A stretch of 56,175 nt of DNA from Candidatus Woesearchaeota archaeon. Its GTDB lineage: Archaea > Nanobdellota > Nanobdellia > Woesearchaeales > GW2011-AR9. A program made the position numbers and the translations under genes. The first letter of the stretch is position 1, and each line of letters begins with the position of its first letter. The DNA is taken from the NCBI GenBank assembly GCA_018655525.1, contig JABIJM010000028.1, forward strand, positions 1 through 56,175. The letters are read 5' to 3'. The notes below the pieces were generated by a model, which was given only the letters and a program-made list of their open reading frames with translations, was not told the origin of the DNA and did not search any database. This document shows, piece after piece, positions 23,548-32,591 of the stretch.

Positions 23548-25974
23548 TTAATTCACTACACCAATGTTAATTCCAAATCTTTCAGAATTAAGAGAAGTTT
23601 CACCTTCAAAGGCGATTTCTTTAACATGTAATACTGCTTTCAAATCATCTTGTATTGAAAGAACCATCTCTTTAAAATTAGCTTCATCACTTACTAAAAT
23701 AATTCTTGAAAGTTCTTCTTTCATGGATACCTGATTCTCGGATTTATACTTCCGTATAGAATTAATAATATCCACACCTAAATCTCCTGCAATTTCAGCA
23801 TTCTCATTCACAAGAGATTCATTAAAAGAAGGCCATTCTGAAGTATGAATACTTTCTTTACCTTCTTTATCCTTGAAATATAATTGATAGACTTCTTCTG
23901 TAATGTGAGGCATGATTGGTGCAATCATTTTTAGAATATCACGTAAAGTTACAAATAATGCTTGTTGCCCACTTTTTCGTTGTTCAATACCACGTAATTC
24001 TGGTTTATACAAACGATCCTTCACAATTTCTAAATATTGGTCACAGAATGATTGCCAGAAAAATATGTCTACTTCAGATTTAACTTTAGAATACTCATAT
24101 TTTTCAAAACTTTCAGTCGCAGATTTGATGACTTTCTGTAGTTTACTTAATAACCATTGGTCAAAGACCTCAGAAACTTGTGATTCTTTGTAATCTTCAA
24201 GATGCATCAAACTAAATTTACTTGCATTAAATATTTTAGTTGCAGTTTTTTGACCGGTTAGCAAATCTTTCTCTTGGAATGGTAAATCATCTCCAAGTTT
24301 AGATGTTGCAGCCCAAAATCTAAGTGCATCAGCGGAATATTTTTCAATCATTGCCATAGGATCAATTCCGTTCCCCATAGATTTGGACATTTTTCTTCCT
24401 GCAGAATCTTGAGCATGTCCAGAGATTGCAACATTCTTCCAAGGAATTCTATCAAAATGGAAATATGATTTTGCTAATGTATAAAATAGCCAAGTTCTGA
24501 TGATATCATGTGCTTGTGGACGTAAATCCATAGGAGCGTCAACATATTCAATATCGTATTCTCCTTTATGTACCCAATTACGTGCAATTTCGGGTGTTAC
24601 TGAAGATGTTGCCCATGTGTCGAGTACATCTGTTTCCCCAATTAATTCTGAAGAACCACATTTACACGCATTTTTTGTTTTTGCAGTTGTGGGATCAATC
24701 GGAAGTTCATCTAATTCTGGTACGACAAATTCTTGGCATTTTTGACATTGCCATACAGGAATTGGAATCCCGAAATGTCTCTGCCGAGAAATACACCAAT
24801 CCCAATTAAGGTTTTCAACCCAATGATCATACCGTACTTTCATATGTTCAGGATACCATGTGATTTTGTTTCCTGCTTCTAATAATTCTTTTTTCTTATC
24901 TAAAATTTTGATGTACCATTGTTTTGTTTTCATAAATTCAATGGGTGTTTTACATCGTTCATGAACATTTGTTGCATGCGTGATTTCTTTTTGATTTACA
25001 AGTGCACCAGTTTCTTCAAGTTTTGCTAAGATTGCTTTACGCCCATCTTTGATTTTCAATCCTTTGAACTCTCCAGCAAGATCATTCATCTTTCCCCATT
25101 TCTCAAATACAACACGTAAACCTAAATTATGCTTATGCCATTTTTCAACATCTTCTTTATCTCCAAATGTACACACCATCATTAACCCAGTTCCTTTTTC
25201 CTTATCAACTGATTTGTCAGCAATAATTGGAACCTCATAATTAAATACGGGAACTGTTGCTTTTTTTCCTTCTAAATGCTTGTAACGGTCATCTTCAGGA
25301 TGGTAAAATAACGCAACACAGGCAGGAACTAATTCTGGACGTGTTGTAGAAATAATTAAATCTTCATCTCCAGATGTAAATTTAATATCGTTAAAGTGAG
25401 ACCCTTTTTCAATAGATTCAAATTCAGCTTGTGCGATTGCAGTTTGACATGATACGCACCATGCAACCGGAGACTCTTTTTGTCCAATTCTTTCTTTTTT
25501 GAATAAATCTATGAACGAAGCTTGTGATGTGATTTGAGAATGTTCGTTAATTGTAGAATAACTTCGTTTAAAATCTGCAGACATCCCAATCTCTTTCCAA
25601 CTTTTGATGAAAAGAGGTTTTGTTTCTTCAATAACTTCATTACATAAATGAACGAAATCTTCACGGCTCATATTACGTGAAAGAACTTTCTTTTTCTTCT
25701 CAACTAATTTCCCTGTTGGCAATCCATTATCATCAGTTCCAAATGGAAAGAATACATTTTTCCCTTTCATACGTTGATAACGTACAACAATATCTTGCTG
25801 TGTATAAGAAAATGCGTGACCAAGATGCATTGCACCAGAAACTGTTGGAGGAGGTGTATCTACACTATACGTTTCTCTTTCATCGGGATGGTATGTATAA
25901 ATATCATTGTCTGCCCAATACTTCTGCCACTTTTGTTCGGCTTCTTTAGGGTCGTATCTCTTAGGAAGTTCCAT
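23548..25974 (-). CDS. valS: Valyl-tRNA synthetase
   Basis: The 808-residue class I synthetase starts MELPKRYDPKEAEQKWQKYW. It shows the HIGH motif HLGH in SGAMHLGHAFSYTQQD, the editing (CP1) domain, zinc-binding Cys pairs (CQKCQEF, CKCGSS) and KMSKS in GRKMSKSMGNGIDP, followed by the anticodon-binding helical domain. The C-terminal coiled-coil arm of bacterial ValRS is absent, as usual for archaea. The upstream in-frame extension to 26070 lies in promoter sequence. Confidence 0.97.
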   Translation of the reverse strand: MELPKRYDPKEAEQKWQKYWADNDIYTYHPDERETYSVDTPPPTVSGAMHLGHAFSYTQQDIVVRYQRMKGKNVFFPFGTDDNGLPTGKLVEKKKKVLSRNMSREDFVHLCNEVIEETKPLFIKSWKEIGMSADFKRSYSTINEHSQITSQASFIDLFKKERIGQKESPVAWCVSCQTAIAQAEFESIEKGSHFNDIKFTSGDEDLIISTTRPELVPACVALFYHPEDDRYKHLEGKKATVPVFNYEVPIIADKSVDKEKGTGLMMVCTFGDKEDVEKWHKHNLGLRVVFEKWGKMNDLAGEFKGLKIKDGRKAILAKLEETGALVNQKEITHATNVHERCKTPIEFMKTKQWYIKILDKKKELLEAGNKITWYPEHMKVRYDHWVENLNWDWCISRQRHFGIPIPVWQCQKCQEFVVPELDELPIDPTTAKTKNACKCGSSELIGETDVLDTWATSSVTPEIARNWVHKGEYDIEYVDAPMDLRPQAHDIIRTWLFYTLAKSYFHFDRIPWKNVAISGHAQDSAGRKMSKSMGNGIDPMAMIEKYSADALRFWAATSKLGDDLPFQEKDLLTGQKTATKIFNASKFSLMHLEDYKESQVSEVFDQWLLSKLQKVIKSATESFEKYEYSKVKSEVDIFFWQSFCDQYLEIVKDRLYKPELRGIEQRKSGQQALFVTLRDILKMIAPIMPHITEEVYQLYFKDKEGKESIHTSEWPSFNESLVNENAEIAGDLGVDIINSIRKYKSENQVSMKEELSRIILVSDEANFKEMVLSIQDDLKAVLHVKEIAFEGETSLNSERFGINIGVVN

Positions 25975-26081
25975 TTTTGTTTGAAGAAGGTTTTTCTTTA
26001 AATAGTTATTGTAGTTTTTATAATTATATAATGTATATATTTCACCATAATGTTTATAAATACTGCCCATAAATCTTTCTT

Positions 26082-26381
26082 ATGGCAAATACTCTTGATT
26101 GTTTAGTACCTGGAATTCGTACTATTCCGAAAACTAATTGGAAGGCAAACATTACACCTTCTTCTCATGTTTTAGAAGCTCGGCATAAAAATGCAGTATA
26201 CCGAGTTGAGCGTGACCCTAGAGATAATTGTTTGGTAATTTCATCTGATTTTGGTAACGGTATAGGAAATCGTATCTTTGGAGCTTATAACTCTTTAAAC
26301 ACAAGTAAGTCTGGAATTGTAAAATGCCATAATTCAGCTTTCTATGACTCCCTAATGAGTCAAGTTAAATATCAAGAATGA
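26082..26381 (+). CDS. Hypothetical protein
   Basis: The 99-residue product is not recognised. It is a soluble, beta-rich-looking sequence (AVYRVERDPRDNCLVISSDFG) without a signal or metal motif. A TATA-like GTTTATAAATAC (26051-26062) gives a leaderless ATG 26082. It is divergent from valS and overlaps the next convergent gene by 10 nt. Confidence 0.6.
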   Translation: MANTLDCLVPGIRTIPKTNWKANITPSSHVLEARHKNAVYRVERDPRDNCLVISSDFGNGIGNRIFGAYNSLNTSKSGIVKCHNSAFYDSLMSQVKYQE

Positions 26382-26674
26382 ATATATTCTGCTTTTTTCA
26401 TAATATCACTAACTTTAATGTATGATCTCTTCTTTTTAATGATCTCTGTAACGTAACCTAAAGAGATTAATTTATCCATATCATTATCTGAAGGTTTTCC
26501 ATCGAGAAATGCATGTTTTGGCATTGGTTTTCCCATGTCATGCAAGGCAGATAAGAATAATACATAACTTGGTCTGATATGTTCCTGTATTTGATCATCA
26601 ACTACATATCTCCAATTATTAACTTTTGCATATCTATTAAGATTTTCAAATATTTCTTCTAATGTAGTCATCAT
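26372..26674 (-). CDS. Hypothetical small protein
   Basis: The 100-residue, mostly helical product ends in a beta-hairpin-like IKKKRSYIKVSDIMKKAEY. The pattern helix-helix-wing could be a winged helix, but I cannot confirm it. A TATA-like element (about 26690-26700) stands upstream. Two consecutive ATGs (26674, 26671) are possible starts. Confidence 0.6.
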   Translation of the reverse strand: MMTTLEEIFENLNRYAKVNNWRYVVDDQIQEHIRPSYVLFLSALHDMGKPMPKHAFLDGKPSDNDMDKLISLGYVTEIIKKKRSYIKVSDIMKKAEYIHS

Positions 26675-26717
26675 CGCATCTCTTTCTCATTTATTTATAA
26701 AACTTTATGAAGAAAAC

Positions 26718-28136
26718 TTATTCACTTAATTTTTCGCCTCTGGATTGGGATTCTTTCCAACCAGATGCGGTAATTCTTATAAATTCTGCATTAGCTTGCA
26801 TCTCTTGAATATTATGAGCTCCACAATAACTAATACCACTTTGTAATCCTTTAACAATTCCTTTTACAACATCGCCTACTGAACCTTTGTAATCCACTAA
26901 TGTAGAAACACCTTCAACAAATACATCTAATTTCTCTTTTACTTTCTTTTTCTGAAGGTTTTCTTTACGTTCATGGCTACTATCGTAAGAAGATGAACCC
27001 ATGTACCGTTTGTACCGTTTTCCATTTTTCATGATGATGAACCCTGGTGCTTCATCCGTTCCTGCAAAAAAGGTTCCTGAATAAATTGTAGATGCGCCTG
27101 CAGCAATTGCTTTCGCAACATCTCCAGGAAACTTCATACCACCATCACAACTCACTGGCACATTATATTGGGCAGCAACTTTAACAACATCTATCACAGC
27201 CGTTATTTGTGGGATTCCCACACCTGATATGATTCTTGTTGTACAAATTGCGCCAGGTCCAATACCAATTTTCAAACCATCTGCACCAGCTTCAATTAAA
27301 TCTCGTGCGGCATCTGCTGTTGCAATATTTCCTACCATCACATCAATCTGGAAACTTGCTTTAAGACTTTTTAATTTTTCAATGACTAAATCTGAATGAG
27401 CATGTGCAACATCCAGAACAAGAACATCAACCCCTACTTTAATCAATTCTCTCGCACGTTCCATAGCATCTTTTACGCCGACTGCTGCTCCTACTCGTAA
27501 ACGTCCTTTTTGATCTCGTGTACAATTTGGCCAATGTTCTAATTTCCGGATATCTTTTGTTGTAATTAACCCTCTTACTTCCCCGTTCTCTATTAATGGT
27601 AATTTTTCAATACGATGTTCATGAAGAATTCTTTTTGCTTCATCCATCTCTACATTTGGATTCGCTGTAATCATTTTCTCAAATGGTGTCATAACAGCAG
27701 AAATTAATTTTAAGTGATCTTTTTCAAATAAATAATCACGATGTGTGAAAATTCCTTTTAATTGGTTATGTTCCGTTACAAGAAGACTTGTGACTCCTGT
27801 ATTTTTCATTGTTTCAATTGCTTCTTTGATAGAAATGTGAGGTGACACAGAAATTGGATCTTCAATTACATAACTTGTAGAACGTTTAACTCTCTTCACT
27901 TCCGCAACCTGTTCTTCAACTGTATTAAACTGATGAATAATCCCGAGACCACCTTCTCTTGCCATTGCAATTGCCATGCGATGTTCGGTTACAGTTGCCA
28001 TATTCGCAGAAACTAAAGGAACATGTAAATTGATATTTTTTGTAAATTTTGTAGAAGTATCGGCTTCACTTCTTGATTTAAGTGGCGTTCTTTTTGGTAC
28101 AAGAAGCACATCTGAGAATGTTAAACCAGTTTCCAT
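26718..28136 (-). CDS. guaB: IMP dehydrogenase
   Basis: The 472-residue protein oxidises IMP to XMP in guanine nucleotide synthesis. The TIM barrel is split by two CBS domains (about 95-205). The catalytic loop GIGPGAICTT, the IMP-binding CDGGMKFPGDVAKAIAAGAS and the mobile flap YMGSSSYDSS are present. The C-terminal segment GLQSGISYCGAHNIQEM is complete. It is divergent from rfcL across a 108-nt promoter region. Confidence 0.97.
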   Translation of the reverse strand: METGLTFSDVLLVPKRTPLKSRSEADTSTKFTKNINLHVPLVSANMATVTEHRMAIAMAREGGLGIIHQFNTVEEQVAEVKRVKRSTSYVIEDPISVSPHISIKEAIETMKNTGVTSLLVTEHNQLKGIFTHRDYLFEKDHLKLISAVMTPFEKMITANPNVEMDEAKRILHEHRIEKLPLIENGEVRGLITTKDIRKLEHWPNCTRDQKGRLRVGAAVGVKDAMERARELIKVGVDVLVLDVAHAHSDLVIEKLKSLKASFQIDVMVGNIATADAARDLIEAGADGLKIGIGPGAICTTRIISGVGIPQITAVIDVVKVAAQYNVPVSCDGGMKFPGDVAKAIAAGASTIYSGTFFAGTDEAPGFIIMKNGKRYKRYMGSSSYDSSHERKENLQKKKVKEKLDVFVEGVSTLVDYKGSVGDVVKGIVKGLQSGISYCGAHNIQEMQANAEFIRITASGWKESQSRGEKLSE

Positions 28137-28244
28137 GGAATATTTGGAGGTGGTTGGATTTATATTGATTGTTGTTGTTGGGTTTATATTAAATCCTATA
28201 AGACAACCACAAACAATTTAAACTTCTAACTCTCAAATATCTCC
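28137..28244. promoter_or_regulatory. Divergent guaB-rfcL promoter region
   Basis: For guaB the minus strand holds CAATATAAATCC (about 28160-28171) and a second similar AATATAAACCC further out, together forming an imperfect 20-bp-spaced direct repeat. For rfcL the plus strand holds CAATTTAAAC (28214-28223) about 25 nt before ATG 28245. Confidence 0.45.
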
Positions 28245-29429
28245 ATGTACACACATAGATATGCACCAAAGAATTCTGCACAAGTATTTGGACAGCAATT
28301 AGCAGTCTCACAATTGAAAGATTTCATTGTGAATTACAAGCAGCAGAAACAGAGATCTGCATTATTATATGGTCCAATTGGAAATGGAAAAACGAGTTCC
28401 GTGTATGCATTGGCGAACGAATTAAATTTTGAAGTACTTGAAATTAATTCTTCAGACTTGAGGAAAGCAGATAACATTAAATCATTTTTAGATTCTGCAT
28501 TAGGACAACAATCGTTGTTCTTCAAACCTAAATTAATCTTAATTGATGAAATAGATAATGTTTCAGGTGTCAAGGATAGAGGCTGTGTTCCAGCAATTGT
28601 GAAAGCAATCAGCAAATCTTCGTTTCCCGTAATTTTAACAGCAAACGATCCTTTTGATAAAAAGCTAAAACCTCTGAAGAAAATATCAAAAGAAATAGAA
28701 TATCACAAATTACAATATCGGACTATTGCCCATGCATTAACATGGATTTGTCAACAAGAGAATATCAAATATGATGAAAAAGCAATCAATTCTTTAGCTA
28801 GGCAAGTTGATGGAGATTTACGTGGTGCGTTGATTGATTTACAAACATGTGGCAAAGAACTGACTTTTGAAAAAGTTGTTGGACTTTCAGATAGAAAACG
28901 AACACAATCTATTACCAGTGCTCTTCAAATCATCTTTAAATCTTCAACTGCAGATAATGCATTAAGAGCTTTAGATGATGTCGGTTTACAACCAAATGAA
29001 GTCTTTTTATGGGTAGATTACAATCTTCCTAAAGAATATAAGGATCCTAAATCTTTGGCAAAGGCATATGAACATCTTGCACGAGCAGATCAATTTCATG
29101 GAAGAATCAGAAGACGACAACATTGGCGATTTCTAGCGTATATATACAATCTCTTAACAGCAGGTATTAGTTCAGCAAAGATTGAAAGAAATCCAGAATT
29201 TGTACAATACAAACCAACCATGCGGTTACTTAGAATTTGGCAATCAAACATGTCAAATGCCAAGAAAAAAGAAATTGTTGCAAAATTAGCAACTGCAACT
29301 CACACATCTACGAAAGTCGCGCATCAGCAACTTCCATATCTACGTGAATTGTTTAGAAACGGCGGTGGGAAAGACATTGCTTCCGAATTAGAACTTACTG
29401 GTGAAGAAGTTGGTTGGTTGAAGAAGTGA
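28245..29429 (+). CDS. rfcL: Replication factor C large subunit
   Basis: The 394-residue AAA+ protein is the large subunit of the archaeal clamp loader, which opens PCNA rings at primer ends. It shows Walker A GPIGNGKT (43-50), Walker B LILIDEID (97-104), a sensor-1 region ILTANDP and the lid helices, followed by the RFC collar domain. The C-terminal region is shorter than in large euryarchaeal RfcL and no clear PIP box is seen. The small subunit gene is not in the window. Confidence 0.95.
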   Translation: MYTHRYAPKNSAQVFGQQLAVSQLKDFIVNYKQQKQRSALLYGPIGNGKTSSVYALANELNFEVLEINSSDLRKADNIKSFLDSALGQQSLFFKPKLILIDEIDNVSGVKDRGCVPAIVKAISKSSFPVILTANDPFDKKLKPLKKISKEIEYHKLQYRTIAHALTWICQQENIKYDEKAINSLARQVDGDLRGALIDLQTCGKELTFEKVVGLSDRKRTQSITSALQIIFKSSTADNALRALDDVGLQPNEVFLWVDYNLPKEYKDPKSLAKAYEHLARADQFHGRIRRRQHWRFLAYIYNLLTAGISSAKIERNPEFVQYKPTMRLLRIWQSNMSNAKKKEIVAKLATATHTSTKVAHQQLPYLRELFRNGGGKDIASELELTGEEVGWLKK

Positions 29430-29430
29430 A

Positions 29431-29778
29431 TCACTTATAATTAGTCAATCTCAAAGGATAAAACCAAAAAAAATTTACTTTTTCTCCGATCACTTCATAG
29501 CATTCTCCTTCTTGGACATTATATCTCCTATTACTACGATATTCAATTTTTTCTCCTTGGTTTGTTTTTAAAAGATAATCTGTGTATTCTACAAAACCTG
29601 ATAAATCCGTGTAATAACTAATTTCCTTTACTTCTTCAAAACAACCTTGAGTTTTGATTTTTTCATCATCAATAATCTCATAATAGAATGCACTTGTAAT
29701 ATCGGTTGAAACCCAAAGGGCACTTCCAACAACACATGCACTTACAATATTTTTTTTAATTCTTTCAGTAAGTTTCAT
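29431..29778 (-). CDS. Hypothetical membrane-anchored protein, last gene of a four-gene exported-protein operon
   Basis: The 115-residue protein has an N-terminal hydrophobic stretch (IVSACVVGSALWVSTDITSAF) that may be a signal or anchor, then a beta-rich part with two Cys (GCFEEV, GECYEV) and a C-terminal aromatic patch. It overlaps the preceding gene by 4 nt and ends 1 nt from the rfcL stop. No family recognised. Confidence 0.6.
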   Translation of the reverse strand: MKLTERIKKNIVSACVVGSALWVSTDITSAFYYEIIDDEKIKTQGCFEEVKEISYYTDLSGFVEYTDYLLKTNQGEKIEYRSNRRYNVQEGECYEVIGEKVNFFWFYPLRLTNYK

Positions 29779-30683
29779 ATTGGTGTCTCATATAAAAGAT
29801 CATTTGTAATGTCACCTAACTTGTTGTGTTTTTCTTTTCCTTTGACAAAATTATTACGGTGCTCAGTTAAAAGTGGACTTTTTGTGTCTCCATTTTGATT
29901 TAGATAATCTAACGAATATGTCTCTTCAAGTGATGTGGTATTGTACCACGTTCCCCTCATAAGAAGAACTCCTTTAAATTTTCGTTCACACTTCCTTTCT
30001 GATGGTGTGCTATAATCTATGTAAACCCTTTTCCCCTTTATATTTAAAGAAAGTCTTTCTCTTTCTTGTCTTACTATAATGTACTCTTTTTTAGGTTTAA
30101 TAAACCCATCACTTAACATAACACTTGGAGTTTCATGTGTTTTTGTATATCTTTTAAAGTGCAATCGTTTTCCGGGTCCAACTAAAATAAAATATTCGCC
30201 ATCTACTTTAGCCATCTCTGAAGAATCTCTTAAATATATTCTTTTTCCAAATGTTTCTTCAACAACGGTTGGTTTTTCAGTAAACTTTCCATCTAGCTCA
30301 TATGGTTGGTGTTCTATTGGTTCTTCTTGTTTCATTTTTTTACGAGTAAGATATGATACAATGGTGTCATGGGCTACTACTGCTGTTGTTAAACCAGTTG
30401 CAATGGCAATAGCTCCACACCCCAATAACATAAAGGAAAATCCTATGTTTGCAATTTTTTCTAGAATCTCTGGATGATCTCCACTATTTGTAATTAGAGA
30501 ATAAAAATAATTTGTTCCTATTATTGAACCTCCTAAAAATGCAGATACTACTGCTCCCGATTTATATCCGTTTTTAATTCTTTCATCAATATACTCTTTG
30601 GGGTTTGTAGGAGAAATTTCTGTCAATCTACTAAAACATTCTTCAGGTGATGAATTTTCATCTAATATCTTTTCTAGTGTCAT
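29775..30683 (-). CDS. Hypothetical protein with two membrane helices
   Basis: The 302-residue protein has two hydrophobic helices (about 43-65 and 78-108) near the N-terminus and a hydrophilic C-terminal part of about 190 residues rich in beta-strand patterns and charged residues. The start follows the upstream stop directly, so it belongs to the operon 31432-29431. No conserved domain is recognised. Confidence 0.62.
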   Translation of the reverse strand: MTLEKILDENSSPEECFSRLTEISPTNPKEYIDERIKNGYKSGAVVSAFLGGSIIGTNYFYSLITNSGDHPEILEKIANIGFSFMLLGCGAIAIATGLTTAVVAHDTIVSYLTRKKMKQEEPIEHQPYELDGKFTEKPTVVEETFGKRIYLRDSSEMAKVDGEYFILVGPGKRLHFKRYTKTHETPSVMLSDGFIKPKKEYIIVRQERERLSLNIKGKRVYIDYSTPSERKCERKFKGVLLMRGTWYNTTSLEETYSLDYLNQNGDTKSPLLTEHRNNFVKGKEKHNKLGDITNDLLYETPI

Positions 30684-30929
30684 TTAATCGTCCGGACACC
30701 AACAACAATATTTGTCTTGAGTTTCTCCTTTAAATGAACAATTAGGTGGACAGTCATAATTTTCATTATTAGAAGAATACACTGATCCAGAATATGTTCC
30801 ACCTTCATTTCCTTTAAGGCTGTAATTCATACTTGCACAATCATCTTCACTTCCACATCCTAGTGTTACACTTAAAGCAAGTGCGGAGATTCCTGTTGAA
30901 AACTTTCTTATTAATTTATTTTCTAACAT
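30684..30929 (-). CDS. Cys-rich small lipoprotein
   Basis: The 81-residue protein has a signal ending in lipobox SVTLGC (about residue 25) and a mature part with seven more Cys in CPPNCSF and YCCWCPDD patterns, so it is probably disulfide-rich at the surface. It begins MLEN like the gene upstream and shares its leader (AGGAGG/GAGGAAAATAAAAATG pattern), pointing to a copied start region. Confidence 0.65.
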   Translation of the reverse strand: MLENKLIRKFSTGISALALSVTLGCGSEDDCASMNYSLKGNEGGTYSGSVYSSNNENYDCPPNCSFKGETQDKYCCWCPDD

Positions 30930-30931
30930 TT

Positions 30932-31432
30932 TTATTTTCCTCTTGGTCTATATTTTGCTTTGAAATTAGCTGGTATTGGTGAAAAATTTCTTTGTGGTCT
31001 TATGATGGTTGTTACTTTTGGTGAATAAGATGAAGATTTACTTCCAGAACTTCCACTACCTGAACTTTTTGGAAAACAAGAAGTTGTTCCATTTGAATTA
31101 TTTAAGAATGCATTTTTTTCTACATTGTCATCTAAAAATGGGTCATAACTTTCTTTTTCTTCCGGTTGATTATATGTAGCTATTCTAGCCATTTCTAGTG
31201 CTTGTTTTTTGTTGAACACTTCAACAACTGTTTTACAGGGATGATCAGTAGAATAAATTGTTTCAGAATTACAAATGTATGCGATATTTGTTTTTGTGTT
31301 TAAGTGATGGATATTTGCACCACAACCATATAATTGGCCCACCATTAAAGAGAATCCTAAAATCATTGGTGTTGTTCCTTTTTTCAAACTATCATAACTT
31401 TCTTTTAATCCATTAATTGTGTTTTCTAACAT
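30932..31432 (-). CDS. Hypothetical secreted protein with Ser/Gly-rich linker
   Basis: The 166-residue protein starts MLENTINGLKES, followed by a hydrophobic helix (PMILGFSLMVGQLYGC) whose end resembles a lipobox, a compact region with two Cys (CNSETI, CKTVVEVF), and a flexible Ser/Gly-rich linker with basic C-terminus. It is the first gene of the operon. SD GGAGG lies 8-9 nt ahead of ATG 31432. The unusually long segment before the hydrophobic helix makes secretion likely but not certain. Confidence 0.6.
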   Translation of the reverse strand: MLENTINGLKESYDSLKKGTTPMILGFSLMVGQLYGCGANIHHLNTKTNIAYICNSETIYSTDHPCKTVVEVFNKKQALEMARIATYNQPEEKESYDPFLDDNVEKNAFLNNSNGTTSCFPKSSGSGSSGSKSSSYSPKVTTIIRPQRNFSPIPANFKAKYRPRGK

Positions 31433-31542
31433 TTTTGTTTTCCTCCTAGATTATTACAAGAAAACCAAATATATGAAACAATCTTTCATTTTTTTTACAA
31501 AAAACATATAAAGTTAGGGGATTATTGTCTTTCTGGAGAAAA

Positions 31543-32586
31543 ATGGATGGTAACAGCTTTAAAGGACAAGTACTAGAATTTAATCGTCACCCACATAATC
31601 GTGAGGCAATTAAATTGGATTTGGTAGATAGAAAAATATTGTATTTGTTATCAGAAAATGCTCGTTATTCACATACTTCTTTAGCAAAAAAACTAAAAAT
31701 TAAACGTGAAACAATCTCTTATCGTATAAAGAAAATGATGGATCATGATTTTCTTCATGGATATTTAACATTATTAGATCATCGGAGATTGGGATTCAAG
31801 AATTATCTTGTTTATTTAAAGTTAAGAACAGTACACAATGAAAAAGAATTACTTGATTATTTATCTCATTTTAATGAAATCACAAGATTAAAAAATTGTT
31901 CTGGAAGTTTTGATGTTCAAATTGTTTCTACAGTAAAAAAGGAAGAAGATTTTTTGGAAATGATGGAGAAAATTACAAATAATTATCATTCTTTAATTCA
32001 ACGTTCTGAAATTTTAAAAATAATTGAAGAAGATTTTTTAGGTTTGAGTTTATTACTAAATCAGGATACATCAACTAATCTAAAAATTATTGAACACAAA
32101 GGTTCAAGCTTTCAAAAAGAGTTCGGTAAACATGATCCAGAGGTTAATTTAAATCAAAAAGATAAAGATATTTTAAACATATTAAAATTGGATGCAAAAA
32201 TTAGTATTAAAAATTTATCTCAAAAAGTTAATTTATCTTCAATTTCTGTAGAAAATAGAATTAAAAAAATGATTCATATGGGCGTTATCAAAAGATTTAT
32301 GCCTTTAGCTTCCTTAAATGAGCTTGGGTATCAATGGTGGAAAGTATTTTTTAAATTTAAGAATTTAGATAAAGAAAAATTTGTTACATTCTTAAAATAT
32401 AATCCTAATATTTTATGGTACATGCGTTTACTAGGAAAATGGGATTATCAATGTAGTATTTTTGCAAAAGATAATGCAGAATTTCATCAAATTCTTGATA
32501 ATATGCGTTCAGAATTTGCAGAGAATATCATTAATTATGATTCTATAATTATACATAATCAGTTTAAGTATGTCCAGAAGGTTTGA
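31543..32586 (+). CDS. Tandem Lrp/AsnC-type transcription regulator
   Basis: The 347-residue protein is two Lrp/AsnC units in one chain. The first winged HTH (about 18-75: DLVDRKILYLLSENARYSHTSLA split) and its RAM-like domain are followed by a second HTH (NQKDKDILNILKLDAKIS) and RAM-like domain. Ordinary Lrp proteins have about 150 residues and form dimers, so this is an internal pseudo-dimer. A TATA-like ACATATAAAG (31504-31513) supports ATG 31543 rather than the TTG at 31525. It is divergent from the exported-protein operon and could control it (inference). Confidence 0.82.
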   Translation: MDGNSFKGQVLEFNRHPHNREAIKLDLVDRKILYLLSENARYSHTSLAKKLKIKRETISYRIKKMMDHDFLHGYLTLLDHRRLGFKNYLVYLKLRTVHNEKELLDYLSHFNEITRLKNCSGSFDVQIVSTVKKEEDFLEMMEKITNNYHSLIQRSEILKIIEEDFLGLSLLLNQDTSTNLKIIEHKGSSFQKEFGKHDPEVNLNQKDKDILNILKLDAKISIKNLSQKVNLSSISVENRIKKMIHMGVIKRFMPLASLNELGYQWWKVFFKFKNLDKEKFVTFLKYNPNILWYMRLLGKWDYQCSIFAKDNAEFHQILDNMRSEFAENIINYDSIIIHNQFKYVQKV

Positions 32587-32591
32587 GTCAA

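Noticed and set aside
28137-28160. Third copy of the 42858/45022 repeat, since TATTTGGAGGT also occurs here
   Set aside because: Only 11 bases match, without the rest of the repeat; chance in AT-rich promoter DNA is likely.
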